A program made the position numbers and the translations under genes. Below, one piece after another: positions 31,690 through 43,224 of a stretch of DNA of 64,000 bases. Source of the DNA: Blastomyces gilchristii SLH14081. Taxonomy: Eukaryota; Ascomycota; Eurotiomycetes; Onygenales; Ajellomycetaceae. Within the stretch, counting starts at the first letter, position 1. Every line of letters starts with the position of its first letter. A model generated the notes under the pieces. It ran no database searches, had not been told where the DNA came from, and saw nothing but the letters and a program-made list of their open reading frames with translations. The stretch covers positions 283,012 through 347,011 of the forward strand of contig NW_003101667.1 in NCBI RefSeq assembly GCF_000003855.2, given 5' to 3'.

Positions 31690-31987
31690 AGTGTTTTTAT
31701 TGTTTTGATGTGGCGCGCTCACTAGAGGTGAGTGAGTAAGCAGCGGCACGAGTAATCAACGACATTGGTAGAGACCGCGAGATCGGGGAAACAATGTTCC
31801 TCCCCATGTGACTTTGGATGTTCCCCTGCCAACCATTCCATCCGTAACACCTCAGATGGCAGCTGTTGCTCCAACTCGAAATCATCATTGACCTCTGGCT
31901 CAAACTAGTCCTGGCAGCTTTTAGAGAATTGTCACAATATCTGCCTTACAGGAACCGAGTTCTACCCACTGAATTGGAGGCGCAAGA
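31690..31987 (+). other. Unmutated upstream region of the intact gene
   Basis: The base composition changes sharply at about 31705: GG, CC and CG steps return. No TATA box stands out. It probably holds the promoter and 5' UTR of the gene at 31988. Short ORFs here (such as 31866-32054) overlap the gene in other frames and are not supported. Confidence 0.5.
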
Positions 31988-32935
31988 ATGCCGAGAGGCA
32001 AAAGGCACTCAAAGCCCGCCCGAAAGAAAATCCGACCACAATGCTCGGCACTGACGCGTTCCTACGATGCATGCAAAAATCGAGCGACTTCCTCACGAGC
32101 GCGGCAGGGACTCCCAGTGTGCTGGTCTCATAGAAAGCTTGGCCTCTCAGTGGCTTTTTGCCAGGCGCCGCTTGGGGGCAGTCGCAAATGCCTCAAAAAG
32201 ATTCCTTGGACCGAAATACAGCTTTGTTTCAAGCACATAGAACTTGCCTTGCCATGCTACATACTGCGTCTGCCACTCGAACTTCGTCAACAAATTTTCT
32301 CATACATTCTCAATGAATATCAGAGCAGCTATGCGAAATTTTACACATATTACAGCTTTCTCAAAGTGGCGCGTTTGAATCGTCAGATATTTGAGGATGC
32401 AACTGATGTCCTCTACCGAAAACTGGTCTGCGATATCTTCCTGTCTGGCAAGGATGTGTACATCTTGGGAAGAAAATGCCACTCAATTCAAACTGGTTCC
32501 TGGCAAAGGTTTAAACAACTTACCTTCCAATTGAATATTTCGGTTGATCATTCAGGAAGGCATGGGCCTATCCTTGAAAATGTTCAGTTGATTGCATCAC
32601 ATCTTCAGGGTTCCAATCTCATCAAGCTCCATATTTGTCTTGATTCGGTGTGGTTTTGGTACACGCGCCGTAGAAGTGTTGAACTTATTCGCAACTTCTT
32701 ACCCTCGTACTTGGATCCATTTCGGCAGTTGGGGAGGGTGAGGGAGCTTAGTGTCGCGTTGAGCCCGAAGATGTCAGGCAGGTCGAATGAAATCGAATTG
32801 TGGATGGAAGATATGTCAAATGACTCTGAAGCCATGGCCATGGCAATGGAATGGAAAAGATATTATGAAGAATGGACTAAGAACTTGAAGCGGGAGTGCC
32901 TGGAGAAAGGCGTAGGAAAATGCTTTGAATTCTAA
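31988..32935 (+). CDS. F-box-like protein with duplicated Cys/His module
   Basis: An intact 315-codon gene, ATG 31988 to TAA, no introns. The start is the first ATG of the frame and is followed by a basic stretch. Residues 19-48 read C-x9-C-x15-C-x2-H, and residues 58-83 repeat it as C-x9-C-x11-C-x2-H, probably two zinc sites. Residues 93-108 (LRLPLELRQQIFSYIL) match the start of an F-box-like domain common in large ascomycete families of unknown function. A Tyr/Phe-rich middle part and an acidic/Met-rich C-terminal stretch follow. Trp is coded TGG throughout and codon use is balanced, unlike everything around it. F-box proteins usually present substrates to SCF ubiquitin ligase; whether this one does is unknown. 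It is the only convincing host gene in the window. Confidence 0.85.
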   Translation: MPRGKRHSKPARKKIRPQCSALTRSYDACKNRATSSRARQGLPVCWSHRKLGLSVAFCQAPLGGSRKCLKKIPWTEIQLCFKHIELALPCYILRLPLELRQQIFSYILNEYQSSYAKFYTYYSFLKVARLNRQIFEDATDVLYRKLVCDIFLSGKDVYILGRKCHSIQTGSWQRFKQLTFQLNISVDHSGRHGPILENVQLIASHLQGSNLIKLHICLDSVWFWYTRRRSVELIRNFLPSYLDPFRQLGRVRELSVALSPKMSGRSNEIELWMEDMSNDSEAMAMAMEWKRYYEEWTKNLKRECLEKGVGKCFEF

Positions 32936-33088
32936 ATCATGTAAAATCAAAGTCTTTTATTGGTAGTTAGAGAGCCATCGTACGAAGAGAGAAGCTGTAG
33001 TGAAGAGTGCACTTGAGAAAACAACAAGAAGCACAAAATAATTCATTTTAATTCATGTTTTATCAGATAGCTTTGACATTGTAATATG
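32936..33088. other. 3' flank of the intact gene
   Basis: 153 bp of intermediate composition after the stop codon. It probably includes the 3' UTR and ends at the 506-bp hAT insertion. No clear polyadenylation signal. Confidence 0.4.
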
Positions 33089-33594
33089 TAGACTGACCGT
33101 GTGACCGTGTCTGAGACCAGGACCAGATTTTTTGATAGTCTCATTACCAATTCAACTGATCCCATTACACAGTTTTAACATTAGATAGTAGTTTCATACT
33201 GTCTCAGTGAGACTTACTGTCTACTCTTGTCACATTTTTCAAATGAGATCATGATTTTCACTTCTCAATTTAAATTATTTTTATTACTTTAAATGACTTT
33301 AAATCTCATTTGAGTGTTATCAAAAAGTGTTACTTTTTAAAAAATTAAAAATAGTCTAAAAAAAACCTTAAAATATCTAAAAATAGTAACTTTATGCTAA
33401 GAATGAAACTAAATGAAATCAAATGAGATCACTTTCTCATTTTTTTCAAGTCATGATTTCATTTTAAGATCTGATATATAGTCACTTTGCATGTTTTTTT
33501 GATGACTAGTCCCAGCAGGATTCACACCAAGAAATGTATGAGATCAGATCAAATGAAACCAAATGTGAAATTCATGGTCTCAGCGGTCAGTCTA
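33089..33594 (-). mobile_element. 506-bp non-autonomous hAT element (copy 3)
   Basis: Target duplication GTAATATG at 33081-33088 and 33595-33602. This copy is heavily mutated relative to the copy at 62643, by transitions only and with no length change. It lies about 150 bp downstream of the intact gene. Confidence 0.95.
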
Positions 33595-33602
33595 GTAATA
33601 TG

Positions 33603-33840
33603 CATTCAGTAACTGAGCTCTCTTTATCAGTGTAATGAGAATAGAGGTGTGCACTTCTGACAGCATAAGAACAGAAGCAGTGTAAAGATATAATGTGAAT
33701 AATTATATCAATATGTATAATATTCAATAATCTATTTAAATAATAAAAGAAGAAGTAATGTATAATAAAAGAAAAAGCCATGTATAATAAAATAAAAAGT
33801 GACATATAAAAGTCAATCTCTAGAAAAAAAAGATTAATTA
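33603..33840. other. Unassigned interval with a ~22-bp tandem repeat
   Basis: No ORF is supported. About three copies of ATGTATAATAAAAGAAAAAGC-like units lie at 33737-33801. The interval ends where the 5'-truncated LINE L2 begins. Confidence 0.5.
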
Positions 33841-34960
33841 GTGAATAGAAACTCAAATTGTATTTATTCTTATCTTCAAATTATATTTGAATAAAAAATT
33901 GATTTTATACTGCTTCAAGAATCAAACTTTGATGCTAAGTAAAAGTATATCATTTCTTATTCAAGCTATAACTGCTTTGTATCTGAAAGATCTGAGATAA
34001 AATCAAGACTAGTGATTTATAAAAGAAAAAGATGAAGATATTAATTTAATCTAAGATTTAATATTATATCTGACTCTGATATTCTAGTGAGTGATATTAT
34101 AGATAAAGAGAATGAGTTTAATACCATATAACTTATAAATATTTATAATGAAAAGTTATTGAAAGAAAACAACAATACCTGAATAATTAATAGAGAATTT
34201 TTAAATATAACTTCATTAAAAAAAGTCTATAATTATAGAGGATTTTAATACACATCATCTCTGATGAAATTCAGAATACAGAAGAGTAGTAAGAGCAGAT
34301 AAACTGATTAAATAAACTTTTAAGCATTTAATAAACTTAATTAACAAGTCTGATTAATAAACATTCTTTAGAAAAGACATGAAATAGAAATCTATTATAG
34401 ATTTAACTTTCATATTATAAAATCTAATTGAAAAAAGACTTATAAACTGATTTATTAATTCAAATGAGACATCAGAATCAGATTATAAGATTATTCAATT
34501 TAATATTGAACTGAGTGAAAAATAAATAAGTGAAAACTCTCTTCTCTTCAATTAATATAACTTTGAAAAAGCTGATTGAAAAGCAGTTGAAGAAAGTATA
34601 AAACTGCTGAAATCTGAAAAACAGAGTGAACTCTATTGAAATATGAGTCAAGATATCTTAAATGAAATACTTGAGAATAGAGTGAAGCTGAGTATATCTA
34701 TTCTTTTAACAAGTATTAAAGAAAATATTTCACAGAAAAAGTTCTCTGAGTACTTCAAATCTTGATAAAATAAGAATATCACTTCTAAAAGAAAATAATT
34801 AGTCACTGCTAAGAGCACTTGAAAGAATAACTTAATATCTAATAAAGAGTTTAAAGCTATCAGAAATGAATATTTTTCAGATATTAAAAGAGCTAAAACA
34901 GACCGCTGAAAGAAATTTCTTGAAGAAGAATAAGAGAAAGAAGTTTTTAAGATCTTCAAC
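33841..34960 (+). mobile_element. LINE L2, piece 1 (5'-truncated; ORF2 start, endonuclease)
   Basis: Starts at GTGAATAGAAACTCAAATTG, equivalent to L1 position 9133, so it is 5'-truncated inside early ORF2. It is collinear with L1 to about 10240 and covers the endonuclease and following region. It is interrupted at 34960 by Gypsy A2 (duplication TCAAC). This is one of the most mutated LINE copies. Confidence 0.9.
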
Positions 34961-34975
34961 TGTAAGAGGCCTACG

Positions 34976-35995
34976 TAGACTGGCCGCTGGGATCATGAAT
35001 TTCATGTTTGATCTCATTTGGTCTGGTCCCATACATTTCTTGGCATGAATCTCACTGGGACTAGTCATTAAAAAAACATGCAAAGTGACTATATATCAAA
35101 TCTCAAAATGAAACCATGACTTGAAAAAAATGAGAAAGTGGTTTCATTTGATTCCATTTAGTCCCATTCTTGGCATAAAGTTACTATTTTTAGACATTTT
35201 AAGGTTTTCTTTAGACTATTTTTAATTCTTTAAAAAGTAACACTTTTTGATAACACTCAAATGAGATTTAAAGGGATTTAAAGTAATAAAAATAATTTAA
35301 ATTGAGAAGTGGAAATCATGGTCTCATTTGAAAAATGTGACAAGAGTAGACAGTAGACTGGCCGCTGAGACCATGAATTTCACATTTAATCTCATTTGGT
35401 CTGGTCTCATACATTTCTTGGCATGAATCCTGCTGAGACTAGTCATTAAAAAAACATGCAAAGTGACTATATATGAGATCTTAAAATGAAGCCATGACTT
35501 GAAAAAAATGAGAAAGTGATCTCATTTGATCTCATTTAGTTTCATTCTTGGCATAAAGTTACTATTTTTAGACATTTTAAGGTTTTTTTTTGACTATTTT
35601 TAATTTTTTAAAAAGTAACACTTTTTGATAACACTCAAATGAGATTTAAAGTCATTTAAAGCAATAAAAATAATTTAAATTGAGAAGTGAAAATCATGAT
35701 CTCATTTGAAAAATGTGACAAGAGTAGACAGTAAGTCTCACTGAAACAGTATGAAACTACTATCTAATGTTAAAACTGTGTAATGAGATCAGTCAAATTG
35801 ATAATGAGACTATCAAAAAATCTGGTCCTGGTTCCAGACACGGTCACACGGTCAGTTTAGTAGACAGTAAGTCTCACTGAAACAGTATGAAACTACTATC
35901 TAATGTTAAAACCGTGTATTGGGATCAGTCGAATTGGTAATGAAACTATCAAAAATTCTGGTCCTGGTCCCAGACACGGTCACACGGTCAGTCTA
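34976..35995 (+). mobile_element. 506-bp hAT element (copy 4, outer of the nested pair)
   Basis: Target duplication GGCCTACG at 34968-34975 and 35996-36003. Its own sequence is 34976-35353 plus 35868-35995, which adds up to exactly 506 bp. The rest is copy 5 plus one duplicated 8-mer. Confidence 0.95.
35354..35859 (+). mobile_element. 506-bp hAT element (copy 5, inner of the nested pair)
   Basis: Inserted into copy 4, with target duplication GTAGACAG at 35346-35353 and 35860-35867. It ends GGTCAGTTTA, a transition from GGTCAGTCTA. Confidence 0.95.
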
Positions 35996-36280
35996 GGCCT
36001 ACGCCGAATAGATCAGTATAATATATATAGGTCTTATATAACAAAGTGAAAAATGTTAAAGAAGAAAAGAAAAGAGAAAGTGTGAGAATCAGCAATTGAA
36101 GTGGATATTTATATGTATTCATGATGATGTACACAGTAGAGCTTCGGGGCGGAAGAATAGGAATTTCATGGGTTTTTCAGCTGAGGATCAGCAATTGAGA
36201 ATCATTGAGAATCAGAGAAGCGGAATCTATAGAGTGTAATGAAATAGTCTATATGATTGATCGGGCGCAGCGCGCCACAT

Positions 36281-36296
36281 TAGCCCCCTTCTTCCC
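36281..36296 (-). promoter_or_regulatory. Polypurine tract of Gypsy A2
   Basis: GGGAAGAAGGGGGC on the minus strand, two bases inside the 3' LTR. A3 has the same tract at about 55772-55787. It is the expected plus-strand primer. Confidence 0.75.
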
Positions 36297-36299
36297 TGA

Positions 36300-39200
36300 T
36301 CATGTATAGCTCCCATCAGTCAAGAGCTGTGATCTCAGATAACACAGAACTCAGAGTTCAGGTCAGGTGATCATAGCCAACTCATTTTATAAGATATTGT
36401 TGACTGCAGTCATGAGATCTCTCATTGAGAATATTCTCAATCTCTCACTTAAGTTCATTATCTTCTTCTATGATCCCTGGCGGCTGTCAGTCAGAAGTTA
36501 GTCAAGAAGAGAATAGATCAGTGACAGTGTGATGAAGTAAGCTTGTATGAAATACATCATAAATCTCTGACAGAGTATTAAGATAGTAGTTATAACTGTC
36601 TAGAACTTCTGTCACTGTGTATTTCACATAATAATAATTTAATGTACAGAATGAGTATGTAATCTGTATATTTTTAAGATTCAATCATATAAGATCTTCT
36701 ATCTTATACTGTTCTGCAGAATCTTATCAGATATTGACTTGATCTTCTTAATCTTGTTTCATAATTATCATACAGGCCTCTGCTCAGTTGCAGGCATCTC
36801 AGAGCTTTATTACTATATTATCAGTGATCTGAATTAGACTGTGAGAGTTCAGTGTGAAATATGTGATCTCTAGAAGATTCAACATCTTCATGTGAAATCT
36901 GTGTGTAAGAAAGAACAGAGTTATATCTGTTGAAACAGTATCTCAGCTGTTAATAGTGATCTCTGTGTGTAGAAGAAGATCATACCAATCATCTTATAAG
37001 TGATTGCAGAACTTATGAAGATAATTCTTTACAGTCTGAATTATTTGTTCTGATGCATCATCAGTCTTGAGATGATAGACAGTTAACAAATAATATATAA
37101 TCTTGAGAACTTGACAGATTCATGTTCAGAGAGTACTCACAAATTGACAGTCTTAATTCAATACTATAGATCTCAGTAATTCATGCATCTGATAGAACAG
37201 ACTCTGTAGAAAAGCTTCAGTGACTTGTTTGATATTCATCTTATCACAAGATTTCAATATTATATCTTTGCTTAATCAGTTTATGATGACCAGGATGTTT
37301 CTATAACTCTTGCTCTCAGAGAGATTAACAGTAAAGTCAATTATTACATCTTACCAGATTCTATCAAAGACATTAAGTAGTTTCAGCAGATCTTTTCTAC
37401 AGTTCTTTCATAAGATGATAGAAGAAGAATAATTACAGTTTCAGACAAAACATCTGATGCTGTTTGATATCTCAGATCAGTAGAATTCTTGAGAGATTAT
37501 TTAATATAGTTATTCATGACCTGAATAACTGATTATACACAAATCATGCATCTCTTGCATTATCCAGGTATGTAAGGGTTCAGAGTGAGAGACTCAGTGT
37601 CATTCACAGAATTGTAGAGTATTATTATTATCAATTGAATATTCTAAGATATTGATTCTTATACATAGTTCTGAGGGAAATCAGAGTGCTTCTTGACATA
37701 CTGCTTCAGTAAGTGTTTGAAGAAGTTCATCAGTTTGAGCTGCTGTATGTCATAGTTTATCTACTATAGGTTCAGAAGAAGTTGAGATATCAGTGACAGT
37801 TCTAATCAGAGAAGCACATATAGTATCATGAGTTGTTTCATCTTGATCAACTAATATCTTCAGATTCAAGAGCTGATGCTCTCAGTTCATTCAGTGAGTA
37901 TCTGTTACATTGAATGATATATCTTGCTCTCATTGTGAGAGGGCATCTGTCATCAAGTTCTGACTGTCAGAATGATAATGTATTGTAAAATGAAAGCAGC
38001 TTAAGAACTTAGATTATTGCATCTGTTATTCAGTGAGTTTACAGATAGTTATGAAGTACTTGAGATTCTTATGATCTGTGATTATCTCAAATTCAGAGAC
38101 ACTTTGAAGTTCAGAGTCTCATTCTTCTAAACAGTGTATAATTGTGAGAAGTTTCTTGTCATAGATCTCATAATTGCATTCAGTGAGACTCAGTTTCTTA
38201 GACATGAAGATGTATGATTATAAGACATCTTCATCATCATATTGCAATATAGCTTCTTCTGTGACATAGTCAGAGAAATTAGCTTTAACAACTGTCTCAT
38301 AATCAGAATCAAATGTTATCAGCAGAGAGATATTAATGAATATCTTCTTCATTTATATAAATGCAGCTTTAGTGTCTACTTATCATTGAAATACTGAGTT
38401 CTTCTTAGTGAGTTCTGTAAGTAATCTTATAATATCTGAGAAGTTTCATATAAATCACTGATAGAAGTTAGTGAATCTGATGAAACTTTGTACACTCTTC
38501 ACAGTGTGTGAGATATTTCATTCAAGAATAGTGAAGACCTTCTCAGAATTCATTCAGATTCTCTTACCAGCTTCTATGATAAAGCCTAGATATTTTGTAC
38601 TTTTAATCTCAAAATCACACTTATCTATGTCTATTGATAGTTCTGCTTCTCATAGTTATTGTAATATCTTTTGTACATGTTCTTGATGTTCTTTTCTGAA
38701 CTCATCAGTGAAGATGAGAATGTCATTGAGATATGCAGATGTGAATTCATCAAGGAAATCTCAGAGTGCTCAGTTGATATACTTCTGAAATATACTGAGA
38801 ATGTTAGTCAGTCTGAAGAGTGTGACTACTCATTCAAAGAGATCATAACATTTCTGAAATACTGTAAGTCATTCATCTTCTTCAGTGATATGAATCTTAT
38901 GAAACACAGTGATGACATCTAGTTTCATAAACTATTGAGCTTGTCTGATCTGAGCTAGAATTTCATTGATCAGAGATAAAGAATATTAGTTCTTCTTGAT
39001 TAATCTGTTCAAATCTTGATAGTTCACACAGAATCAGAGTTCTTCATCTGAATTCTTTGCAAAGAGAATAGGAGCTGCAATGAAAGAGTTACTAATACAT
39101 ATGAATCTCTTATTCAACAGATCATTGAGTGTCTTTCAAAGAAGAAGAAGTTCATCTCAGAACATGTTCTAAAGAGAGCCTTATGATGATTCAGAGTCTT

Positions 39201-39870
39201 TATCATTCTTCTTCTCTAACTTAATACTGTGATTCACTCCTGAGCCTTGTAAGAGAGGTATATTCATAATGTTGTCTTGTCAGAAGACATCTAGATATTC
39301 ATGATATTGTTGAGAGAGTTTGATATAAGAATCTGTTATTATAGTATGAGATAACTTTTCTAGGGCTTTCTTGATATCAGCTAGACTGATGAAATAGATT
39401 GTCACATAATTCTGCTATTGACAATCTTTTCAGTGACTTCTTTTTCAGAGCAGTTTGTAGGCATTGACAGAGATCTGTATCAGATTCATAGTCTTGTGAA
39501 TATTATCTTTGTGAACTCTATCATTGTTAGGGAATATTAAGCTTCTGTTTTGAGCATTCAATAAGATGTCTTGTTCAGATAGTCAGGCAAGTTCTAACAT
39601 AAGATTATAATCAAGATTATCAACTTCATATGTATAGATATCTTCATGTTAATGTTCTCTGATATCTATGTTTAGTTTCACCATGTAATGAGTGTAAACA
39701 TCTTTTGAATCATCAAATTCTGTGAGAAGTCAGAGTTTTGATAAGAGAATATGCTGAAGATTATAATGTCTTACAACTGAAGATTTAATCATTGCATAGT
39801 GACATAGACTGCTATCTATTATGATCTTCATATTATACATGTTATTCATCACAGTAGATACAAGAATTGC
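36300..39870 (-). pseudogene. Gypsy A2 pol with chromodomain
   Basis: Reads leftward. Protease near 39700-39850, reverse transcriptase about 38480-39110 with YLNDILIFTD near 38705-38740 (second position Asn), RNase H about 37960-38300, integrase about 36700-37500, chromodomain about 36350-36480. Collinear with A1 and interrupted only by stops from transitions. Confidence 0.85.
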
Positions 39871-39879
39871 ATTCATTGT

Positions 39880-41720
39880 CATCTTTTCTTCAAATTGTTG
39901 TCATCTGACCTCTTCAAGCTTCTGTTTGTGAATTTGAACAGAAGCTAATCTTTTCCCTGTTTCATTGAAGTGTTCTCATAGTTATCTTCTGAATCTTTCT
40001 TCAATGCAATGTGATTGATGTGGACAGACACTGATTCATTCTTTAAGTGAGAAGACACTGATCTTTCTCTCAAGTAAGGAGACACATAGGTCAATCAGTA
40101 GTTGAAAGTAATGTGTTCTGATCAGTTACAGTTGATGCACATCTCACATTGATGTCAGTCAGTGACTTCTTTGAAAGTGATCTCAGGGACTTGAAAGCCT
40201 GTTCAAACAGTGAAGACTCTTACTTATGTGTAGACATTCAAGTCTACTCAGTTCATGACATCTGCATCATTGTTGTTATTCTTCAGTGCAGATGTATGAG
40301 TGACTGAGATGTAATATCTTCTGTCACTGTTCTGTATACTCTTGAGCTTGGTAAGACAGTCATTCAATGTCCAGAGTTGTGTGCAGAAGCCTTTATAAGT
40401 CAGGTCTTCATTTATACTTATAAGGGCCTGTAAGAGTTCAAAAGTTAATGTCTTCTTGAGCATGCTAATCTTCATTTGATCCTCTCAAGATTGATCACCT
40501 GCTTCTAGAATCTTAGTGTCAAAGTCAGGGATGAATGTTGTGAGAGAAGTGTTTCTCTGTCAGGCACTCTGTAATCAATCTAATACTTTCTGTTGCCTAG
40601 CAGTGTCTTGAAACAGAACATCAAGATATTTGATGATATTATCAGATGTTTGCAACACTGGTTCACATGCTTTCATTTATGAATGAAACTTCTGTTTCAC
40701 ATGATTCTTCAATCATTCATTGATATATCAATCTTGATTGATTAGTGAACTGATGGCATCTTTATCTATACTTAGTTTCATGAGCATTTCCAACCTTCAT
40801 GATGAGTAGAGAGTGAGATCAGAAGTATTAAAATATGTAGAAGCATCTAAGTGTTCTTTCAGCACTCGCATTGTATTTGATTCTGTCAGTGTTGAGATTG
40901 TCTGTGCAGGAGTTTCTTGTTAAGATAATCATTGAATCTCTTCATACTGGCATTATTGAGTTGCATGCATGTCAGCTATTTATTATTATTATAATTTCAA
41001 CATTGCTCAGAGTCACTGTGATATTGTATCTATGCTCATGTTTGAGAGTTCTTTCATATTATCATTAGATATAATTATATTGTTTGTCAGATGTGTAGTA
41101 TCTGTGAAATCTGAAGAAGTGTAATTGTATGAATATCTCATACATCTAGAGTGTCAGAACTCTCAGGTCTTTTGCTGATGTTCTCTTTGTAAGATCTTGT
41201 TGCGGGGCCAGAGTGACTGATGAGCAAGCTTCTATCTGAGAACTTGATGTTCACTAGACTGGCCGCCGGGACCATGAATTTCATGTTTGGTCTCATTTGG
41301 TCTGATCCCATACATTTCTTGGCGTGAATCCCGCTGGGACTAGCTATCAAAATAACATGTAAAGTGACTATATATCAGATCTTAAAATGAAACCATGACT
41401 TGAAAAAAATGAGAAAGTGATTCCATTTGGTCTCATTTAGTCTCATTCTTGGCATAAAGTTACTATTTTTAGACATTTTAAGGTTTTCTTTAGACTATTT
41501 TTAATTTTTTAAAAAGTAACACTTTTTGATAACACTCAAATGAGATTTAAAGTCATTTAAAGCAATAAAAATAATTTAAATTGAGAAGTGAAAATCATGA
41601 TCTCATTTGGAAAATGTGACAAGAGTAGACAGTAAGTCTCACTGAGACAGTATAGAACTACTATCTAATGTTAAAACTGTGTAATGAGATCAGTCGAATT
41701 GGTAATGAAACTATCAAAAA
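39880..41720 (-). pseudogene. Gypsy A2 gag
   Basis: The best preserved piece is 40248-40475 (MKISMLKKTLTFELLQALIS...), 75 codons without a stop. Upstream, the N-terminal part continues to about 41130. The 506-bp hAT element at 41255-41760 lies in the leader just before it. Confidence 0.7.
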
Positions 41721-41760
41721 ATCTGGTCCTGGTCTCAGACACGGTCACACGGTCAGTCTA
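41255..41760 (+). mobile_element. 506-bp non-autonomous hAT element (copy 6)
   Basis: Target duplication ATGTTCAC at 41247-41254 and 41761-41768, in the leader of Gypsy A2. Intact termini. Confidence 0.95.
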
Positions 41761-41873
41761 ATGTTCACTTAACTGTTTGATCATTTTTTCTATTTCTTAC
41801 ACGTCATTACACATTCAGGTATCTTCTCAATGAGTAATCATTTCTAATAAGAAGATGATGAATGTTTTTCAAG

Positions 41874-42164
41874 TGTAAGAGGCCTACATTGAATAGATCA
41901 GTATAATATATATAGGTCTTATATAACAAAGTGAAAAATGTTAAAGAAGGAAAGGAAAGAGAAAGTGCAAGAATCAGTGATTGAAGTGAATATTTATACA
42001 TCTTTGTGATGGTGTACGCGGTGGAGCTTCGGGGTGGAAGAATAGGAATTCCATGGGTTTTTCGGCCGAGGATCGGCGATCGAGAATCATGGAGAATCGG
42101 AGCGGCGGAATCTATGAAGTGTAATGGAATAGTCTATATAGTTGATCGGGCGCAGCCCGCCACA
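41874..42164 (-). repeat. 5' LTR of Gypsy A2
   Basis: 291 bp, starting (minus strand) TGTGGCGGGCTGCGCCCGAT and ending GTAGGCCTCTTACA. It retains more GG/CC than most LTRs in the window. Confidence 0.9.
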
Positions 42165-42833
42165 TCAACTATATAAAAACAAGAACTGTACTAAAACTTT
42201 CAACTTTAGAATATGAGTTTCAGAATGAATTATATACAGCAAATTTCTTTGAAAAAAAATATCACACTTTTATGAGAATTCTCATTCAAAACTCATCAGA
42301 TTCAGAAGAAGAGAATATATTATTTTATAAATATATTAATGAAAGTGACTGCCAATAATCTGAGCTTATATAAGATGAAATAGAGTCAGTCATTTTTTCA
42401 AGTTCAATTAAAACTGTTGCAGGTCCTGATTCAATTAATCACTTAATTATTCAAAATTCATATTTCTACTTAAAGAATTAATATTTTAAGCTCTTTTTCA
42501 ATCTCTTGAGAAATAAATATTATTCTGAATGCTGAAGAGAAGTCACTGAAGTAATTCTTACAAAATCTAATAGAAAAGCTTCAATTTCTAAGTTATATAG
42601 AGTAATATCTCTATTGAACTGTCTGTGAAAGATTTTAGAAAAGATAATAGCTACTAGACTATTTTTATAAGCTCTATTAGTAATTCTCCTCTATTTAATG
42701 AATAGATAAGAGATAGAAAACAATGTTCTATAATTAACACTGTTCTTTTCATTATTTATAACATTCAAATAGCAAAGTATGAAGATCTGATCTCATCAGA
42801 AGTTTTTATTAATATACAAGATGCATTTGATCA
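42165..42833 (+). mobile_element. LINE L2, piece 2 (early reverse transcriptase)
   Basis: Resumes L2 after A2 (TCAACTATATAAAAACAAG, matching L1 10245) and runs to L1 position about 10920. It ends in the target duplication TGCATTTGATCA (42822-42833) of L3. Confidence 0.9.
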
Positions 42834-43224
42834 TTATTATTATTATTATTATTCTTCAATTATAGATGTATGCAGTCAGAGACTATGACATCTACCTGAG
42901 AACTTTAGTTCTCAGGGTTTTTTCTATGTCTGTAAAGTTAACTATTGTACATTCATCAATTTCAGATATGCAAAATCAGAAAATTCCAGCTCAGAATACA
43001 AAAACTGTTTACAAATTGCAGTGTTTTAACATCTTTTAATACTTTGAAACCATTTGACACTATCATGACAAAAGAAAAGAGAGAAAGAACACAGTCTCAA
43101 AGATAGACACATTAAATAGATAGATAGAAAGAAATTGAAAGGAAAAGATACAGAAAAAGATAAAGTAAAGAGAGACTATAACAAAACAAATTATTAAAAG
43201 AGAGTGTATAGCTGTTTTAACAGA

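Larger units (their letters stand above)
34961..36279 (-). repeat. 3' LTR of Gypsy A2, carrying nested hAT derivatives
   Basis: LTR of 291 bp expanded to 1319 bp by an outer 506-bp element inserted 15 bp from its end and an inner one within that. The purine tract GGGAAGAAGGGGGC lies just inside, at 36281-36296 on the minus strand. Confidence 0.9.
34961..42164 (-). mobile_element. Gypsy A2, full-length chromovirus, minus strand
   Basis: Target duplication TCAAC at 34956-34960 and 42165-42169, inside LINE L2. 3' LTR 34961-36279 (291 bp after removing two nested 506-bp elements and their 8-bp duplications) and 5' LTR 41874-42164 (291 bp). A third 506-bp element sits in the leader/gag side at 41255. 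Internal genes have the same order as A1, reading leftward. Confidence 0.95.

Noticed and set aside
31697..32054. Short ORFs upstream of and overlapping the F-box-like gene (31697-31903 minus, 31866-32054 plus)
   Set aside because: They are short, lack recognisable features, and arise in the GC-richer sequence around the real gene in other frames.
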